A stretch of 64,000 nt of DNA from Paenibacillus albidus (GCF_014644435.1 NZ_BMKR01000008.1:186001-250000), one strand, 5' to 3'. Positions 8,193-16,924 are shown, counted from the first letter of the stretch. Notes: generated by a model not told the origin, from the sequence alone. Numbers and translations are program-made.

Positions 8193-9080
8193 ATGATAAA
8201 ATTGGATAGACACAGGACATCAGGCCGTTCACATTGGCAAGCATTTGTCGTACTTGGTTGGCTGACCATGACGATTGGATTGTTTATGGCTACGGTATTG
8301 GGGCAGTGGATACGGAATGTGGGAGGAACACAAAGTGTCACACTTCTTGCCCAGGCAGTGGTTGCGGCGTTAATCATTATCCCAGCGGTTTATATGATTC
8401 AGCATCGCTTTGGCGCAAAGCTGAAGCTGTTGCCAATTTCCCTAAACGGATTGCTTTTCTTTCTGTGTGGGTTTGGTTTACCGTCTCTTATGGCCGGAGT
8501 GGGATTGTTTATTGCGGAGTCGCAGCAATGGGTTTTAATCACAGAGTGGCATTTGACGGCTGAACTGTTCGCAGCGATATTGGGCAATTTAGTTATAGCC
8601 GTTCTCTATGAAGCGTTGCCTGAGGAATTGACACTCAGAGGTTTGGTATACAGCGGACTGCGTATGCGACTGCCGGTTATTTTTGCATACATGGGCCAGG
8701 TGATTTTGTTTGTATTGGTTCCAGTTACTGTCCTCGCATTGCAAGAACTGACGGGGATGACAGCGGGGGGCGCTATTACGGTTGAGTATGTGATTCTCCT
8801 GTTATGCTTTGGTGTAACCTTGCAGTTGTGGCGCAGTTTGACTGACTCTTTATGGGCTTCTATAGGATTTCATTTAGCCTATTTGGGAATATCCAGATTT
8901 GTCATCCTGCCTCGCGGCGATCTTGCAGTAATAACCTACACGGAGCAAGAGGCAGGGACAGGCGATCTGTTTATTTTGTTCGGTATGGTGATTTTGGGCA
9001 CGGCACTGGTTTTGCTCGTTGTAAAAGCAGGACAATGGGTAGTGAAAAAAAGAAAGCGAAGTAGGAAAGAGGCGAATTGA
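8193..9080 (+). CDS. CPBP family intramembrane metalloprotease
   Basis: A membrane protein of 295 residues with about eight hydrophobic segments. The CPBP (CAAX protease/bacteriocin-processing) motifs are present: PEELTLRGL (the EExxxR glutamates) around residue 147 and SIGFHLAYLGISRF further on, where the His is expected to bind metal. Members cleave within membranes or act in bacteriocin self-immunity; no substrate can be named. I chose the ATG at 8193, 6 nt after GGGGAGGGA, over upstream in-frame codons that would start before the promoter. Its stop abuts the ATG of the MerR regulator, so the two are translated together. Confidence 0.85.
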   Translation: MIKLDRHRTSGRSHWQAFVVLGWLTMTIGLFMATVLGQWIRNVGGTQSVTLLAQAVVAALIIIPAVYMIQHRFGAKLKLLPISLNGLLFFLCGFGLPSLMAGVGLFIAESQQWVLITEWHLTAELFAAILGNLVIAVLYEALPEELTLRGLVYSGLRMRLPVIFAYMGQVILFVLVPVTVLALQELTGMTAGGAITVEYVILLLCFGVTLQLWRSLTDSLWASIGFHLAYLGISRFVILPRGDLAVITYTEQEAGTGDLFILFGMVILGTALVLLVVKAGQWVVKKRKRSRKEAN

Positions 9081-9833
9081 ATGTATAGCGTCGGTCAATT
9101 GGGAAAAAAAACGGGGGTGTCGATACGCGCGCTGCATTATTATGAAAAACTCGGTTTGCTTCATCCTACAAGGAGTGATAGCGGGTATCGTTTATATGGG
9201 GAAAGTAGCATGATCCGGCTGCAGCAAATTACGATATTAAAAAAAATGCGCTTTACATTGAATGAAATCAGCGAAATACTCGGACAGGTCGGTAGTGACG
9301 ATGCAGCAAGTCTTGCAGAAGTGTGGGAAAGAGCGTTAGAGCAACAGGTGTCAATTGTGAATCAGCAAAAAGAAAGTTTGCAGGCAGTGGAGCATCTGCT
9401 TTGGTCTGCACAATATGCCATCCGAGCAACCGGTCAAGTGAACATAAGTGAGCTTCTGAATTTCATTCGTGAGATCGAAACATTTCCTTCACCGGACAAG
9501 AGCAGACGTGAACGTTTCTTTACTGTAGAAGAGCAGATAAATCTACCAATCAATGCATTTGATAATCCCCTTGTCATGGAATGGGCAGATATCTTACGTA
9601 ACATTCAAAAGCATATCAACGAACCGCCGACATCAGACGTTTCACAACAACTGGCTGCCAGAATTGATTGTTACGCAAGGCAACTGTTTAAGGGGGATGA
9701 GCAACTGCTCGAAAAATACTGGAACTATATTACCCCTAATGAAGATCAGTCTTCGATTATGTATGGCATGACAAAGGAAGTGATTGGCTATATCGAATCT
9801 ATCTTGGAAATCTTCCATGGTTCCGACTTATGA
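9081..9833 (+). CDS. MerR family transcriptional regulator
   Basis: The 250-residue product begins MYSVGQLGKKTGVSIRALHY, a clear MerR winged-helix start (about residues 1-70), with YEKLGLLHPTRSDSGYRLYG as the second half of the DNA-binding domain. A coiled-coil dimer helix follows (about 75-125). The C-terminal 120 residues are of the TipAS/antibiotic-recognition size class and contain no metal-binding cysteines, so it probably senses an organic ligand. It starts directly after the CPBP stop (TGA/ATG adjacent) and most likely controls the 20-bp-spacer promoter at 8142-8173. Confidence 0.9.
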   Translation: MYSVGQLGKKTGVSIRALHYYEKLGLLHPTRSDSGYRLYGESSMIRLQQITILKKMRFTLNEISEILGQVGSDDAASLAEVWERALEQQVSIVNQQKESLQAVEHLLWSAQYAIRATGQVNISELLNFIREIETFPSPDKSRRERFFTVEEQINLPINAFDNPLVMEWADILRNIQKHINEPPTSDVSQQLAARIDCYARQLFKGDEQLLEKYWNYITPNEDQSSIMYGMTKEVIGYIESILEIFHGSDL

Positions 9834-10187
9834 TTGTTGATGATTAAAGAAATTATGTTGAAATCCTACTTCACGTTACGCTTATCCTTGCATCAATAGT
9901 GCAAAGATTTTTATTTAGGATTTTTTGGTGAGCAAAGATCGTCTATAGTCGCGAGACTCGGCACCCTCTTCTCCCCTTCGCAAGGCCTTTTTGACGACGC
10001 GGCAGGATTCATTTTATGTTGCAGCCTGGATTGTCGCTCGCCCTGTCTCTGACCGGTACTTTTGTCGATGCGCTTTCACACACAGATTTCGCCATATGTA
10101 AGCATCCTAGCTACAAAGGTGGCTTGGCCCCTCCTTTGGTTGGACTTTCACCAACTAGATAACGCGTGCCTCTGGGCACGCCAACTC
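9834..10187. other. Gene-free spacer
   Basis: No coding frame with a ribosome binding site is evident between the MerR gene and the hairpin next to holA. A small perfect stem GCGTGCC-tct-GGGCACGC lies at 10164-10181. The DNA looks like degenerate sequence left by past insertions. Confidence 0.5.
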
Positions 10188-10235
10188 AAAAAAGATGCCC
10201 CAAACAGCCATTACATAGCTTTTGGGACACCTCTT
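10188..10235 (-). terminator. Terminator of holA, copy A of the IS1182-tip-like hairpin
   Basis: On the minus strand AAGAGGTGTCCCAAAAGC pairs with the later GCT..TTGGGGCATCTT, followed by TTTTTT. It ends 13 bp before the holA stop codon. The same hairpin, with related sequence, occurs at 20021-20070 and 43321-43371. Confidence 0.75.
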
Positions 10236-10247
10236 AAAGTTATACCA

Positions 10248-11267
10248 TCATGCGCCCAGACGCAGCATGAACATTTCCAGACCCATGACCTTATCGACGC
10301 CTCCGGTCTTCATCTGATAATCCAGATCGGCCAGAGCGCTCAGTATGGTTCTGAGCCGTTCGCTTCCGAATTTCCGCGCCTGCTCCCCGGCTATTTTGAC
10401 GGCATAAGGATGCAGTCCCAGCTGAGAGGCAATCTGGCCTTGGGAATAGCTGAGCGCCGATAAATCCTTGACCTGCAGAATCATCCGGAACTGCCGGGCA
10501 ATCAGCGCAGCAATTTTAATCGGCTCTTCGCGCTGCTTAAGCAACTCATACAGCGTATTCAGCGCCTTGTCGAGACGCAGGTTGGCAATATCCTCCACCA
10601 GCGTGAACACGTTCTGCTCCGTACCCCGGTGCACCAGGCTTTCCACAGCTGCCGGATCAACCGTCCCGCCTGTGCCGGCGAACAGGCACAGCTTGTCCAT
10701 CTCTCCCGACAGCCCCTGCAGCCCCGTTCCCGCATTCGCTATGAGCGCTTCGGCAGTACCGGGAGCCGCACTGCAGCCGCGTTCCCGAATACCCTTCTCT
10801 ACCCAGCGCAGCAGCTCATCTGCGCCCAGCGGATTAAAGGCCAGCACGGTTCCGGCGGCTTTGACCGCCTTGACGATTTTTTTGCGTTCATCCAGCTTGT
10901 CATGGTTGACCATGAAGACAATGACACTGAATTCGGCAGGACGCTGCAAATACTCATTCAGCACCTCTACCCGATGCTCCAGCTTGGCATTCTCCTTGCC
11001 TGCCGTGAACAAGGAGGCATCCCGCACGAGGAGCAGCTTGCGTTCTACCATGAACGGCACCGTCTCGGCTTCCTCCACAACTGCCTGCACCGGTGTCTCG
11101 GAAAGATCGAAGGGAATGACCGCGAAATCCCGGTCCTCTTTGGCAATCAACTGGGCTTCCAGCAATGCCGCAAATTCATTCATACGGAATTTCTCGCTCC
11201 CGTACAAGACGTACAGCGGAGAAATCTTCCCTTGCTTGATGTCCTTAACCGCCGTTTTGGCATCCAT
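10248..11267 (-). CDS. holA: DNA polymerase III subunit delta (clamp loader)
   Basis: The 339-residue protein opens with PLYVLYGSEKFRMNEF, the typical delta N-terminal strand with its YGxE motif, and has the three-domain clamp-loader layout (AAA-like domains to about residue 215, then a helical collar with PIKIAALIARQFRMILQVK). Delta opens the beta sliding clamp and works with delta-prime and tau. In Bacillus (yqeN) it lies between comEC and rpsT. Here both sides carry insertions: the CPBP-MerR cassette on the left and about 12 kb of sigma-factor and sugar genes on the right. Confidence 0.95.
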   Translation of the reverse strand: MDAKTAVKDIKQGKISPLYVLYGSEKFRMNEFAALLEAQLIAKEDRDFAVIPFDLSETPVQAVVEEAETVPFMVERKLLLVRDASLFTAGKENAKLEHRVEVLNEYLQRPAEFSVIVFMVNHDKLDERKKIVKAVKAAGTVLAFNPLGADELLRWVEKGIRERGCSAAPGTAEALIANAGTGLQGLSGEMDKLCLFAGTGGTVDPAAVESLVHRGTEQNVFTLVEDIANLRLDKALNTLYELLKQREEPIKIAALIARQFRMILQVKDLSALSYSQGQIASQLGLHPYAVKIAGEQARKFGSERLRTILSALADLDYQMKTGGVDKVMGLEMFMLRLGA

Positions 11268-11324
11268 CCCGCCACTTCCTTTTCCATTTCTTCATCCAGT
11301 ATAACAGCCCCCTCACATTCAAGC

Positions 11325-11367
11325 AAAAACGGAGAAACCCGGCCATATGCCCAAGTTTCTCCGTTTC
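11325..11367 (-). terminator. Terminator of the sigma/anti-sigma operon
   Basis: On the minus strand AAACGGAGAAAC and GTTTCTCCGTTTTT form a 12-bp stem around an 18-nt loop with a T run. It lies about 150 bp past the anti-sigma stop, between that gene and holA. The 146 bp in between hold no convincing gene. Confidence 0.75.
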
Positions 11368-11513
11368 AGCGGCATCTATATAAACGCCGGAAATCAGAAG
11401 CTCTAGAAACCTCCTATCCGACGGTCATACCGATGATCTTCGGTGCTGTATTTCCTGTCCTCATCCTATAATTCTATAGTATTCAGGAACAGCGAAAAAT
11501 GTTCCACTTCCGC

Positions 11514-12776
11514 TTATTGTGCAGGCGGCGTTGCTTCCGGGGTTGCCGATGGTGTTACAGTCTGCACCGGGGCATTCGTCGCGGTTGGACTAGCCTCCGG
11601 CTGCAGGGTATAGACATTCGTAACATTGCCGTCCGCTTGCTCGGTCACATACGTAAACTGCCGGCCATCTGCAGACCATTCGGCGGAGACCAAGGCGCCT
11701 TCCAAAGGAAGCGAGGTGACCACCTGCTTCTCACCATCCGGACCCGCTGCCGGTAAATGGTAGATATGCAGTTGCTGATCGGCTACCTCTGCAGTGTACT
11801 GCCCATCCGGGGAAGCAAAATACGCTTGATTCATGAACGCCGATTCCGGGGGCACAAGACTCATGATCCCAGGGTCATCAGCCGGGGGAATTTGCGAATC
11901 CTGCATACTCCCGTCCGTGTTGCCGGCTTCGCCTGTGTTCCGCTCCTGAAGCCCGGCATTCGGCTCTTCACTGCTGCCGGGAGCTTTAGGCTCAGCGGAT
12001 GGGCTGGCCTTGATCCCATTATCGGGTTTGGCTGTACTTTTCGGCGCACTGCTCTTTTGCGCCTTGACAGGCTCCTGGCTCTTAACAGCCTTCGAGCCAG
12101 GCCGTTCGTCAGGCGGTGCTGTCGGATCGTTTGGCACCACGGCGGCCGGAGACGGCGTAGCCGGAATGGCGTATTCCTCCGGGGCTGCTGCTGAGTTATC
12201 CTCTATTGGGGCATTGCTCTGCGCCATATCACCGGTAGAGGTTTCTTCGGCGGTGCTGTCAGATTTCATTGCCTTTTGATTCATTACTTCATTACTCCCG
12301 GCCGTATCCGCATTCGACTGCATCATGCTCTCTACCTGGGCACCGGGAAGGGACTCCGGCATGTTAAACAGGGCAATACCCAGTAAGACTGCCGCCGCCG
12401 CTGCACCAATGCCTGTCCGTGTTGCGATGGAAGAACCCTTGGAGGATTTCCCCCGGGTGCTTTTACGTGAAAAAGGAACAACGGCAGCCTCATCCTGCAC
12501 ATCCTGCTGAGCAGGCTCAGCCGAAACTGCATAACCTGCTTCGCTTCCGGCGCGGTCCAGTTCATCCAGCCGGGGCAAAATAGAGTCAACCAGACTGAAA
12601 GGGGGAGACACATCCGGAAGATGCTCCAATTCCTGGTGAAGCAGCGTTAATTGATCCAAAATCTCCGTGCAGGAAGGACAGCTGTCGATATGCCGGAACA
12701 TTTCAATCTTCTCAGCGGGGCTTAAATCATGATCCAAATAGCGGTGCATCCATTCCATCACCTCCGCGCAATTCAT
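11514..12776 (-). CDS. Anti-sigma factor with ZAS zinc-finger domain and large extracytoplasmic part
   Basis: This 420-residue protein starts with a zinc-binding anti-sigma (ZAS) domain: Cys3, His29, Cys33 and Cys36 (HIDSCPSC). One membrane helix follows (about residues 124-142), then a long Ser/Ala/Pro-rich outer linker (to about 300) and a C-terminal segment with WSADGRQFTYVTEQADG, like a single beta-propeller or TolB-type blade. It should hold the neighbouring ECF sigma factor inactive at the membrane until an envelope signal arrives. Its ATG overlaps the sigma-factor stop by four bases (ATGA, 12773-12776), indicating coupled translation at a fixed ratio. Confidence 0.88.
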   Translation of the reverse strand: MNCAEVMEWMHRYLDHDLSPAEKIEMFRHIDSCPSCTEILDQLTLLHQELEHLPDVSPPFSLVDSILPRLDELDRAGSEAGYAVSAEPAQQDVQDEAAVVPFSRKSTRGKSSKGSSIATRTGIGAAAAAVLLGIALFNMPESLPGAQVESMMQSNADTAGSNEVMNQKAMKSDSTAEETSTGDMAQSNAPIEDNSAAAPEEYAIPATPSPAAVVPNDPTAPPDERPGSKAVKSQEPVKAQKSSAPKSTAKPDNGIKASPSAEPKAPGSSEEPNAGLQERNTGEAGNTDGSMQDSQIPPADDPGIMSLVPPESAFMNQAYFASPDGQYTAEVADQQLHIYHLPAAGPDGEKQVVTSLPLEGALVSAEWSADGRQFTYVTEQADGNVTNVYTLQPEASPTATNAPVQTVTPSATPEATPPAQ

Positions 12777-13324
12777 CCCGATACACCCCCTTTCTGATAC
12801 TCCTGTAGTCTGTTCTGCAGCTGTTGTCTGGCCCGGAACAAATACGATTTCACCGTATTGAGCGGCAGGTCCAGGGAGTCTGCAATCTCGTTGTATGAAA
12901 AATCCTGCAAATAACGTAATACGATGACCGTGCGGTGATGCTCCGGCAATTGGTCAATCGCCTCCCGAATGTCCTCTGCCAGGTAGGAAGACAACACTTC
13001 GCGCTCCACGTTATGTTTGTGATCCTGAAAGACCATCTCGTGCTCATCGATAGACACCGAAGGTTTGGTTCTCCTGAATTTGTCAATACAAATATTGGTA
13101 ACGATTCGCTGGACCCACGTTTTGAACTGGGCTTTTTCCTCGTAGGAACCAATTTTGGTATACACCCGGATCAATGCTTCCTGAGACGCATCCAGCGCAT
13201 CCTGTTCATTATGCAAAATGTAGAAGGCCGTCTTGTACACATGTCCTTCAATTTCCCGCAATAGGGTGATTAGAGCGTCGCGATCGCCCGCTTGAGCGGC
13301 TCTGATGAGTCCCTGCTCCACCAC
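12773..13324 (-). CDS. ECF (extracytoplasmic function) RNA polymerase sigma factor
   Basis: A 183-residue sigma-70 group IV protein. Region 2 (about residues 10-85) contains ALDASQEALIRVYTKIGSY and FKTWVQRIVTNICIDKFRR. Region 4 (about 115-170) contains LPEHHRTVIVLRYLQDFSYNEIADSL and TVKSYLFRARQQL. It resembles SigW/SigM-type factors that respond to envelope stress. The start is GTG at 13324, with a second GTG next to it and AGAGGGGG 7 nt upstream. The gene is followed by its membrane anti-sigma factor and preceded by an ECF-type promoter, so it very likely transcribes its own operon. Confidence 0.93.
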   Translation of the reverse strand: MVEQGLIRAAQAGDRDALITLLREIEGHVYKTAFYILHNEQDALDASQEALIRVYTKIGSYEEKAQFKTWVQRIVTNICIDKFRRTKPSVSIDEHEMVFQDHKHNVEREVLSSYLAEDIREAIDQLPEHHRTVIVLRYLQDFSYNEIADSLDLPLNTVKSYLFRARQQLQNRLQEYQKGGVSG

Positions 13325-13354
13325 GAAGGTTCCCCCTCTCTATGCAATCTTACT

Positions 13355-13381
13355 GACGCGCAAGACTGCGAAATTGTTGCA
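13355..13381 (-). promoter_or_regulatory. ECF-type autoregulatory promoter
   Basis: On the minus strand TGCAAC (13381-13376), a 17-bp spacer and CGTC (13358-13355) match the AAC/CGTC layout of Bacillus SigM/SigX/SigV-class promoters. It ends 30 bp before the sigma-factor start. Confidence 0.65.
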
Positions 13382-13565
13382 ACTCTTTAATCAATATTTT
13401 TAGAATACCAAACTTTGCTTGTTACGTCATGCGCCACCCAGTTTCGGGTCTTGCCGCTTCCCGTAGACCGTGCGCAGCCTTACTAAGCATACAGGGGAAG
13501 ACTTAAATCTTCAAACCCTCTTTTTCAATCATTTGATTACAAAAATGACACCAAAACAAAACGCA

Positions 13566-13606
13566 AAAAAAGGATGAGCGCCACGCGTGGCGTCACCCGG
13601 ATAACC
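13566..13606 (-). terminator. Second hairpin downstream of the ABC transporter operon
   Basis: On the minus strand GGGTGACGCCAC and GTGGCGCTCATCC form a stem around ACGCGT, followed by TTTTTTTGCG. It stands beyond the nearer terminator and may back it up. Confidence 0.6.
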
Positions 13607-13666
13607 GTGTTTTTATTATTATAAAAGAAAGCACTTCATCCATTATACAGCAATCCATTACACAGC

Positions 13667-13706
13667 AAAAGACGGCCAGCAGACGAATTCGTCCGCACAG
13701 CCGCCC
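13667..13706 (-). terminator. Terminator of the ABC transporter operon
   Basis: On the minus strand GGCGGC..GCGGACGAATTCGTCTGC..GCCGTC is followed by TTTTGC. The inner part is nearly a perfect palindrome around GAATTC. It begins 8 bp past the last permease stop. Confidence 0.75.
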
Positions 13707-13713
13707 TTCCACT

Positions 13714-14541
13714 CTATTTCACCGCACCCTGCATAACACCTTGGATGATATATTTCTGCGCGAACAGATAGACCACTACAATCGGCAGAACCGTAAGCAC
13801 CAGACTCGCCATCAGGGGCCCGAAATCAACGGTATATGTGCCATAGAAATTGAAGGTGGAGAGCGGAAGCGTCCGCTGCTCCGGATCAGTCAGCACCAGT
13901 GACGGCAGCAGGAAGTCATTCCAGATCCACAGCACATTCAGAATCGCAATTGTAGCCGTAGTCGGCATCAGCACCGGAAAAACAATCCGGAAAAAGGTCT
14001 GCACCCGCGTACACCCGTCAATCAGCGCAGCTTCCTCCAGCTCCTTGGGAATCCCCTTCACAAAGCCGTGGTAGATAAAGACGGCCAGCGAGCTGCCGAA
14101 GCCGATGTACATATAGATCAGCGACCATTTACTGTTCAGCATATCAAGCGAGCCATAGACTTTGACCAGCGGAATCATTAAAGCCTGGAACGGAATAATC
14201 ATCGATGCGACCATCAGCAGAAACGTGTACTGGTTGCCCTTGGTCGGGTTACGCACGAAATAGTGAGCCGTCATCGCCGCAAACAATGAGATCAGCAGCA
14301 CGCTCAGCACCGTAATAATAAAGGAGTTGGTGAACGCGTCTACGTAATTCATTTTATCAAAAGCGTTGGCATAGTTGTCCATACTGAAGCTGCCGGGCAA
14401 AGAGAGCGGATTCGCGGTAATCTCCTTATTCTCTTTGAAGGAGTTCAGCAGCAGGAACGCAAACGGGACTATAAACAGAATAAGTGCAAGCGACAGCAGG
14501 AGCAGCTTAAAGAATGAGGTGATTCTTCTCGAACCTGCCAT
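13714..14541 (-). CDS. Carbohydrate ABC transporter permease (CUT1, MalG type)
   Basis: The 275-residue protein has six membrane segments and the EAA loop EELEEAALIDGCTRVQTFFRIVFPVLMP (about residues 185-212), where the inner-membrane permease docks on the ATPase. The C-terminus is short and cytoplasmic, as in the MalG/LacG type. Its ATG overlaps the stop of the partner permease by one base. No ATP-binding gene is in the cluster, so an MsmX-like shared ATPase encoded elsewhere is expected. The sugar is unknown; nearby genes suggest an oligosaccharide carrying uronic acid. Confidence 0.92.
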   Translation of the reverse strand: MAGSRRITSFFKLLLLSLALILFIVPFAFLLLNSFKENKEITANPLSLPGSFSMDNYANAFDKMNYVDAFTNSFIITVLSVLLISLFAAMTAHYFVRNPTKGNQYTFLLMVASMIIPFQALMIPLVKVYGSLDMLNSKWSLIYMYIGFGSSLAVFIYHGFVKGIPKELEEAALIDGCTRVQTFFRIVFPVLMPTTATIAILNVLWIWNDFLLPSLVLTDPEQRTLPLSTFNFYGTYTVDFGPLMASLVLTVLPIVVVYLFAQKYIIQGVMQGAVK

Positions 14542-15425
14542 CAGGCTTCAACCTCCAATTTCTTGCTAAAATACACCTGAAGCAGCGTAATTGCAGCCAC
14601 GAGAAGGAAAAGCACCAGTGCCTCGGCCTGGCCAACCCCGTAGTCCCGTGACAAGAAGGCCTTCTGGTAGACATGCATGGAGACGAACTCCGTACTCTTG
14701 AACGGCCCTCCCTTGGTTAACGAGAGGTTGACGTCATAGACCATAAATCCGCGCTGCAACGATAGGAAGATACAGACGATAAAAGAAGGAATCATCAGCG
14801 GGACCGTCATTCTGACCATCTTCATCCAGCCGCTTGCCCCGTCGATACTGGCCGCTTCCAGCACATCATTCGGCACACCCGTCAGTCCAGCCACATAGAT
14901 CACCATCATGTAACCGGCGTATTGCCATACCGTCACAATAACCAGCGTCCAGAAGGCATGATCCGGGTCGGCCAGCCAGGAGGTGCTGAAGATGCCGATG
15001 CCTGCCTTCTGCCCAAGGTATACCAGCACATTATTGAAGATAAATTGCCAGATGAAGCCCAGTACGATGCCGCCTACCAGATTGGGAAGGAAAAATCCGG
15101 CCCGAAAGATGCTCTGCCCTTTAAGCCCCGTTGTGAGTATATAGGCTAACAGAAATGCCAGTACATTCGTCAGCACAACCGTATACAGCACATATTTCAG
15201 CGTAAGTCCGAACGATTTCCAGAACTCGGCGTCTTTGAAGACTGACCCGTAGTTCTGAAAACCGACCAGCGTCTGCGTCGTAGAAATGCCATCCCAGCTC
15301 GTAAATGTCAGGTAGATCCCGTATACAAACGGAATAATCATTACCGTGATAAAAGCAAACAGGGTAGGCCCGGTAAACAGCAGCCGCAAACGCAACCGGT
15401 TCCACACTCCTTTTTCCGTAATCAT
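14541..15425 (-). CDS. Carbohydrate ABC transporter permease (CUT1, MalF type)
   Basis: The 294-residue partner permease has six membrane segments and the EAA motif NDVLEAASIDGASGWMKMVRMTVPLM (about residues 186-211). It pairs with the MalG-type permease to form the pore. It is 26 bp downstream of the binding-protein gene and one-base coupled to the second permease. The N-terminus lacks the extra domain of Escherichia coli MalF, as usual for Gram-positive CUT1 systems. Confidence 0.92.
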   Translation of the reverse strand: MITEKGVWNRLRLRLLFTGPTLFAFITVMIIPFVYGIYLTFTSWDGISTTQTLVGFQNYGSVFKDAEFWKSFGLTLKYVLYTVVLTNVLAFLLAYILTTGLKGQSIFRAGFFLPNLVGGIVLGFIWQFIFNNVLVYLGQKAGIGIFSTSWLADPDHAFWTLVIVTVWQYAGYMMVIYVAGLTGVPNDVLEAASIDGASGWMKMVRMTVPLMIPSFIVCIFLSLQRGFMVYDVNLSLTKGGPFKSTEFVSMHVYQKAFLSRDYGVGQAEALVLFLLVAAITLLQVYFSKKLEVEA

Positions 15426-15451
15426 GGAGATTCCTCTCTCTCTATAACAAT

Positions 15452-16768
15452 TTATTTGGCAGTCTTCCAGTACTCCTCAATCTCTTTGACTAATAAGGCG
15501 CGGTCACCTGCTTTGGACAGGTACTTCTGCATGGAAGCGCCCAGAATGGACCAGTGATCCGCAGGCAACACGCTCATAGACTGCTCCGAGCGGTCTATGG
15601 CGATATAATCCTGAAGCGATTTGCCGAGCGGATCGGCAGCCGGAAGCGTAATATTCTTGAAAGCCGGAATGATGCTGGCTTTATTCACCAGGAAGTCCTG
15701 TCCCTTGTCCTGATACACGATCCACTCGAGGAATTTCTTGGCCGCAGCCTGCTGTTCAGGTGTGGATTTCTCCTTGTCGATGACAATACGCTTGGAGACG
15801 GCGGAGGAAATCTCCTGGTTGCCGTAATCGGTTGGATTGTTGCTGACGGGCACCGGCAGGAAGCCATACGCACCGTTTGCAGTATCGAAGCTGTTGATCT
15901 GCGGCCATGCCCAGTTCCCCATGAACCAGATACCGACTTCCCCTTTGCCCAGCAGCTCAGGCCCGCGCTCATATACGCCTGCCAGCGGTGAAGCCTGGTC
16001 GATGTTGTATTTCATCATGACATCAAAGGTATCCATTAGTCCGTTAAACACCGCGTTGTCACCCAGTTGCACTGTACCTGCGCGCAGACCGTCGACGAAC
16101 TTGTTTACTTCAGCCATGTCCTTGTTCTGGCCTGCATAGGCAAGCGGGAGATAGTGTGCGCCAAGCGACCAGTCCATCGGGGAGACAACCAGCGCTTTGG
16201 AGCCGGAAGCCTCGATCTGCTGGAATAGCTTCTCCAGTGAATCTGTAGTATTGATGGTAGCCGGATCAAACGTGCCGCCAACAGCCTTGTCCAGAACGGC
16301 CTTATTGTAAATGAATCCATAACCTTCAACAGCCAGCGGGAACGCGTAGTTCTTACCGTCAAATGTAGTCAAATCCGTTGCATTGGCTACAGTGTCCGCA
16401 TTCCACTTCTCACCGCTAAGATCGAGGACACGGTCCTTGAATTTCTCAACATCGCCGGTGTCCAGCATAATCATGGTCGGCGGGTTACCCGAAGCATATA
16501 GAGTAGATGCACGCTCGAATGGTGATCCACCGTTCGGCACAGCCTGAATTTCCAGTGTAATGTCGGGATTGTCTTCATGGAAAGCCTTGGCCGCATCCTC
16601 AAGCTGTGTCTGTATCTCACCCTTGGAATTCAGCAGAGTTATCTTAACACCCGCCGAATTGGAAGCGGCATTTTCCTTGCTGTTCCCGTTAGAACTTCCA
16701 CATGCGGACAAAACCACAATAAACGCCAGCATCAACATCAATAACCCCGTACCTTTGACTCGCTTCAC
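15452..16768 (-). CDS. Sugar-binding lipoprotein of a CUT1 ABC transporter
   Basis: The 438-residue protein has a lipoprotein signal (hydrophobic residues 8-20, lipobox LSAC with Cys23), then a Ser/Asn-rich spacer and a type II periplasmic-binding fold typical of family 1 extracellular solute-binding proteins (KITLLNSKGEIQTQLEDAAK; DVEKFKDRVLDL; GKGEVGIWFMGNWAW). It would be lipid-anchored outside the membrane and deliver sugar to the two permeases that follow. It is the first gene of the operon and lies behind a promoter overlapped by three LacI-type operators. Confidence 0.92.
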   Translation of the reverse strand: MKRVKGTGLLMLMLAFIVVLSACGSSNGNSKENAASNSAGVKITLLNSKGEIQTQLEDAAKAFHEDNPDITLEIQAVPNGGSPFERASTLYASGNPPTMIMLDTGDVEKFKDRVLDLSGEKWNADTVANATDLTTFDGKNYAFPLAVEGYGFIYNKAVLDKAVGGTFDPATINTTDSLEKLFQQIEASGSKALVVSPMDWSLGAHYLPLAYAGQNKDMAEVNKFVDGLRAGTVQLGDNAVFNGLMDTFDVMMKYNIDQASPLAGVYERGPELLGKGEVGIWFMGNWAWPQINSFDTANGAYGFLPVPVSNNPTDYGNQEISSAVSKRIVIDKEKSTPEQQAAAKKFLEWIVYQDKGQDFLVNKASIIPAFKNITLPAADPLGKSLQDYIAIDRSEQSMSVLPADHWSILGASMQKYLSKAGDRALLVKEIEEYWKTAK

Positions 16769-16821
16769 ATAAACTCCCCCTATTTTTATGAATCACGCTG
16801 TATAAAATCGCTTACATCCGC

Positions 16822-16875
16822 ATTATATGTCAAACGTTTGATATATGTCAATCGAATGACATGTCAAGCGTTTAA
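16822..16875 (-). promoter_or_regulatory. Promoter of the ABC transporter operon with three LacI-type operators
   Basis: On the minus strand TTGACA (16851-16846) and TATAAT (16827-16822) are 18 bp apart, a full consensus match. The perfect palindrome TCAAACGTTTGA (16830-16841) fills the spacer. GTCAATCGAATGAC (16847-16860) covers the -35 box, and TCAAGCGTTTAA (16864-16875) lies just upstream. Centres are 16-18 bp apart. A cre-like sequence with one mismatch (ATGTAAGCGATTTTA on the minus strand, 16818-16804) is near the transcription start. Confidence 0.8.
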
Positions 16876-16891
16876 TATATTTTTCGACATG

Positions 16892-16924
16892 AAAAAAGCC
16901 GTCTGCATAAAGCAGATCAGCTTC
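16892..16924 (-). terminator. Terminator of the first LacI gene
   Basis: On the minus strand AGCTGATCTGC, loop TTTAT and GCAGACGGCT are followed by six Ts. It separates the regulator gene from the transporter promoter. Confidence 0.8.

Noticed and set aside
13714..16768. Missing ABC ATPase gene hidden in the transporter cluster
   Set aside because: No Walker A or signature motif appears in any frame nearby. CUT1 systems of Firmicutes often share a distant MsmX-type ATPase.
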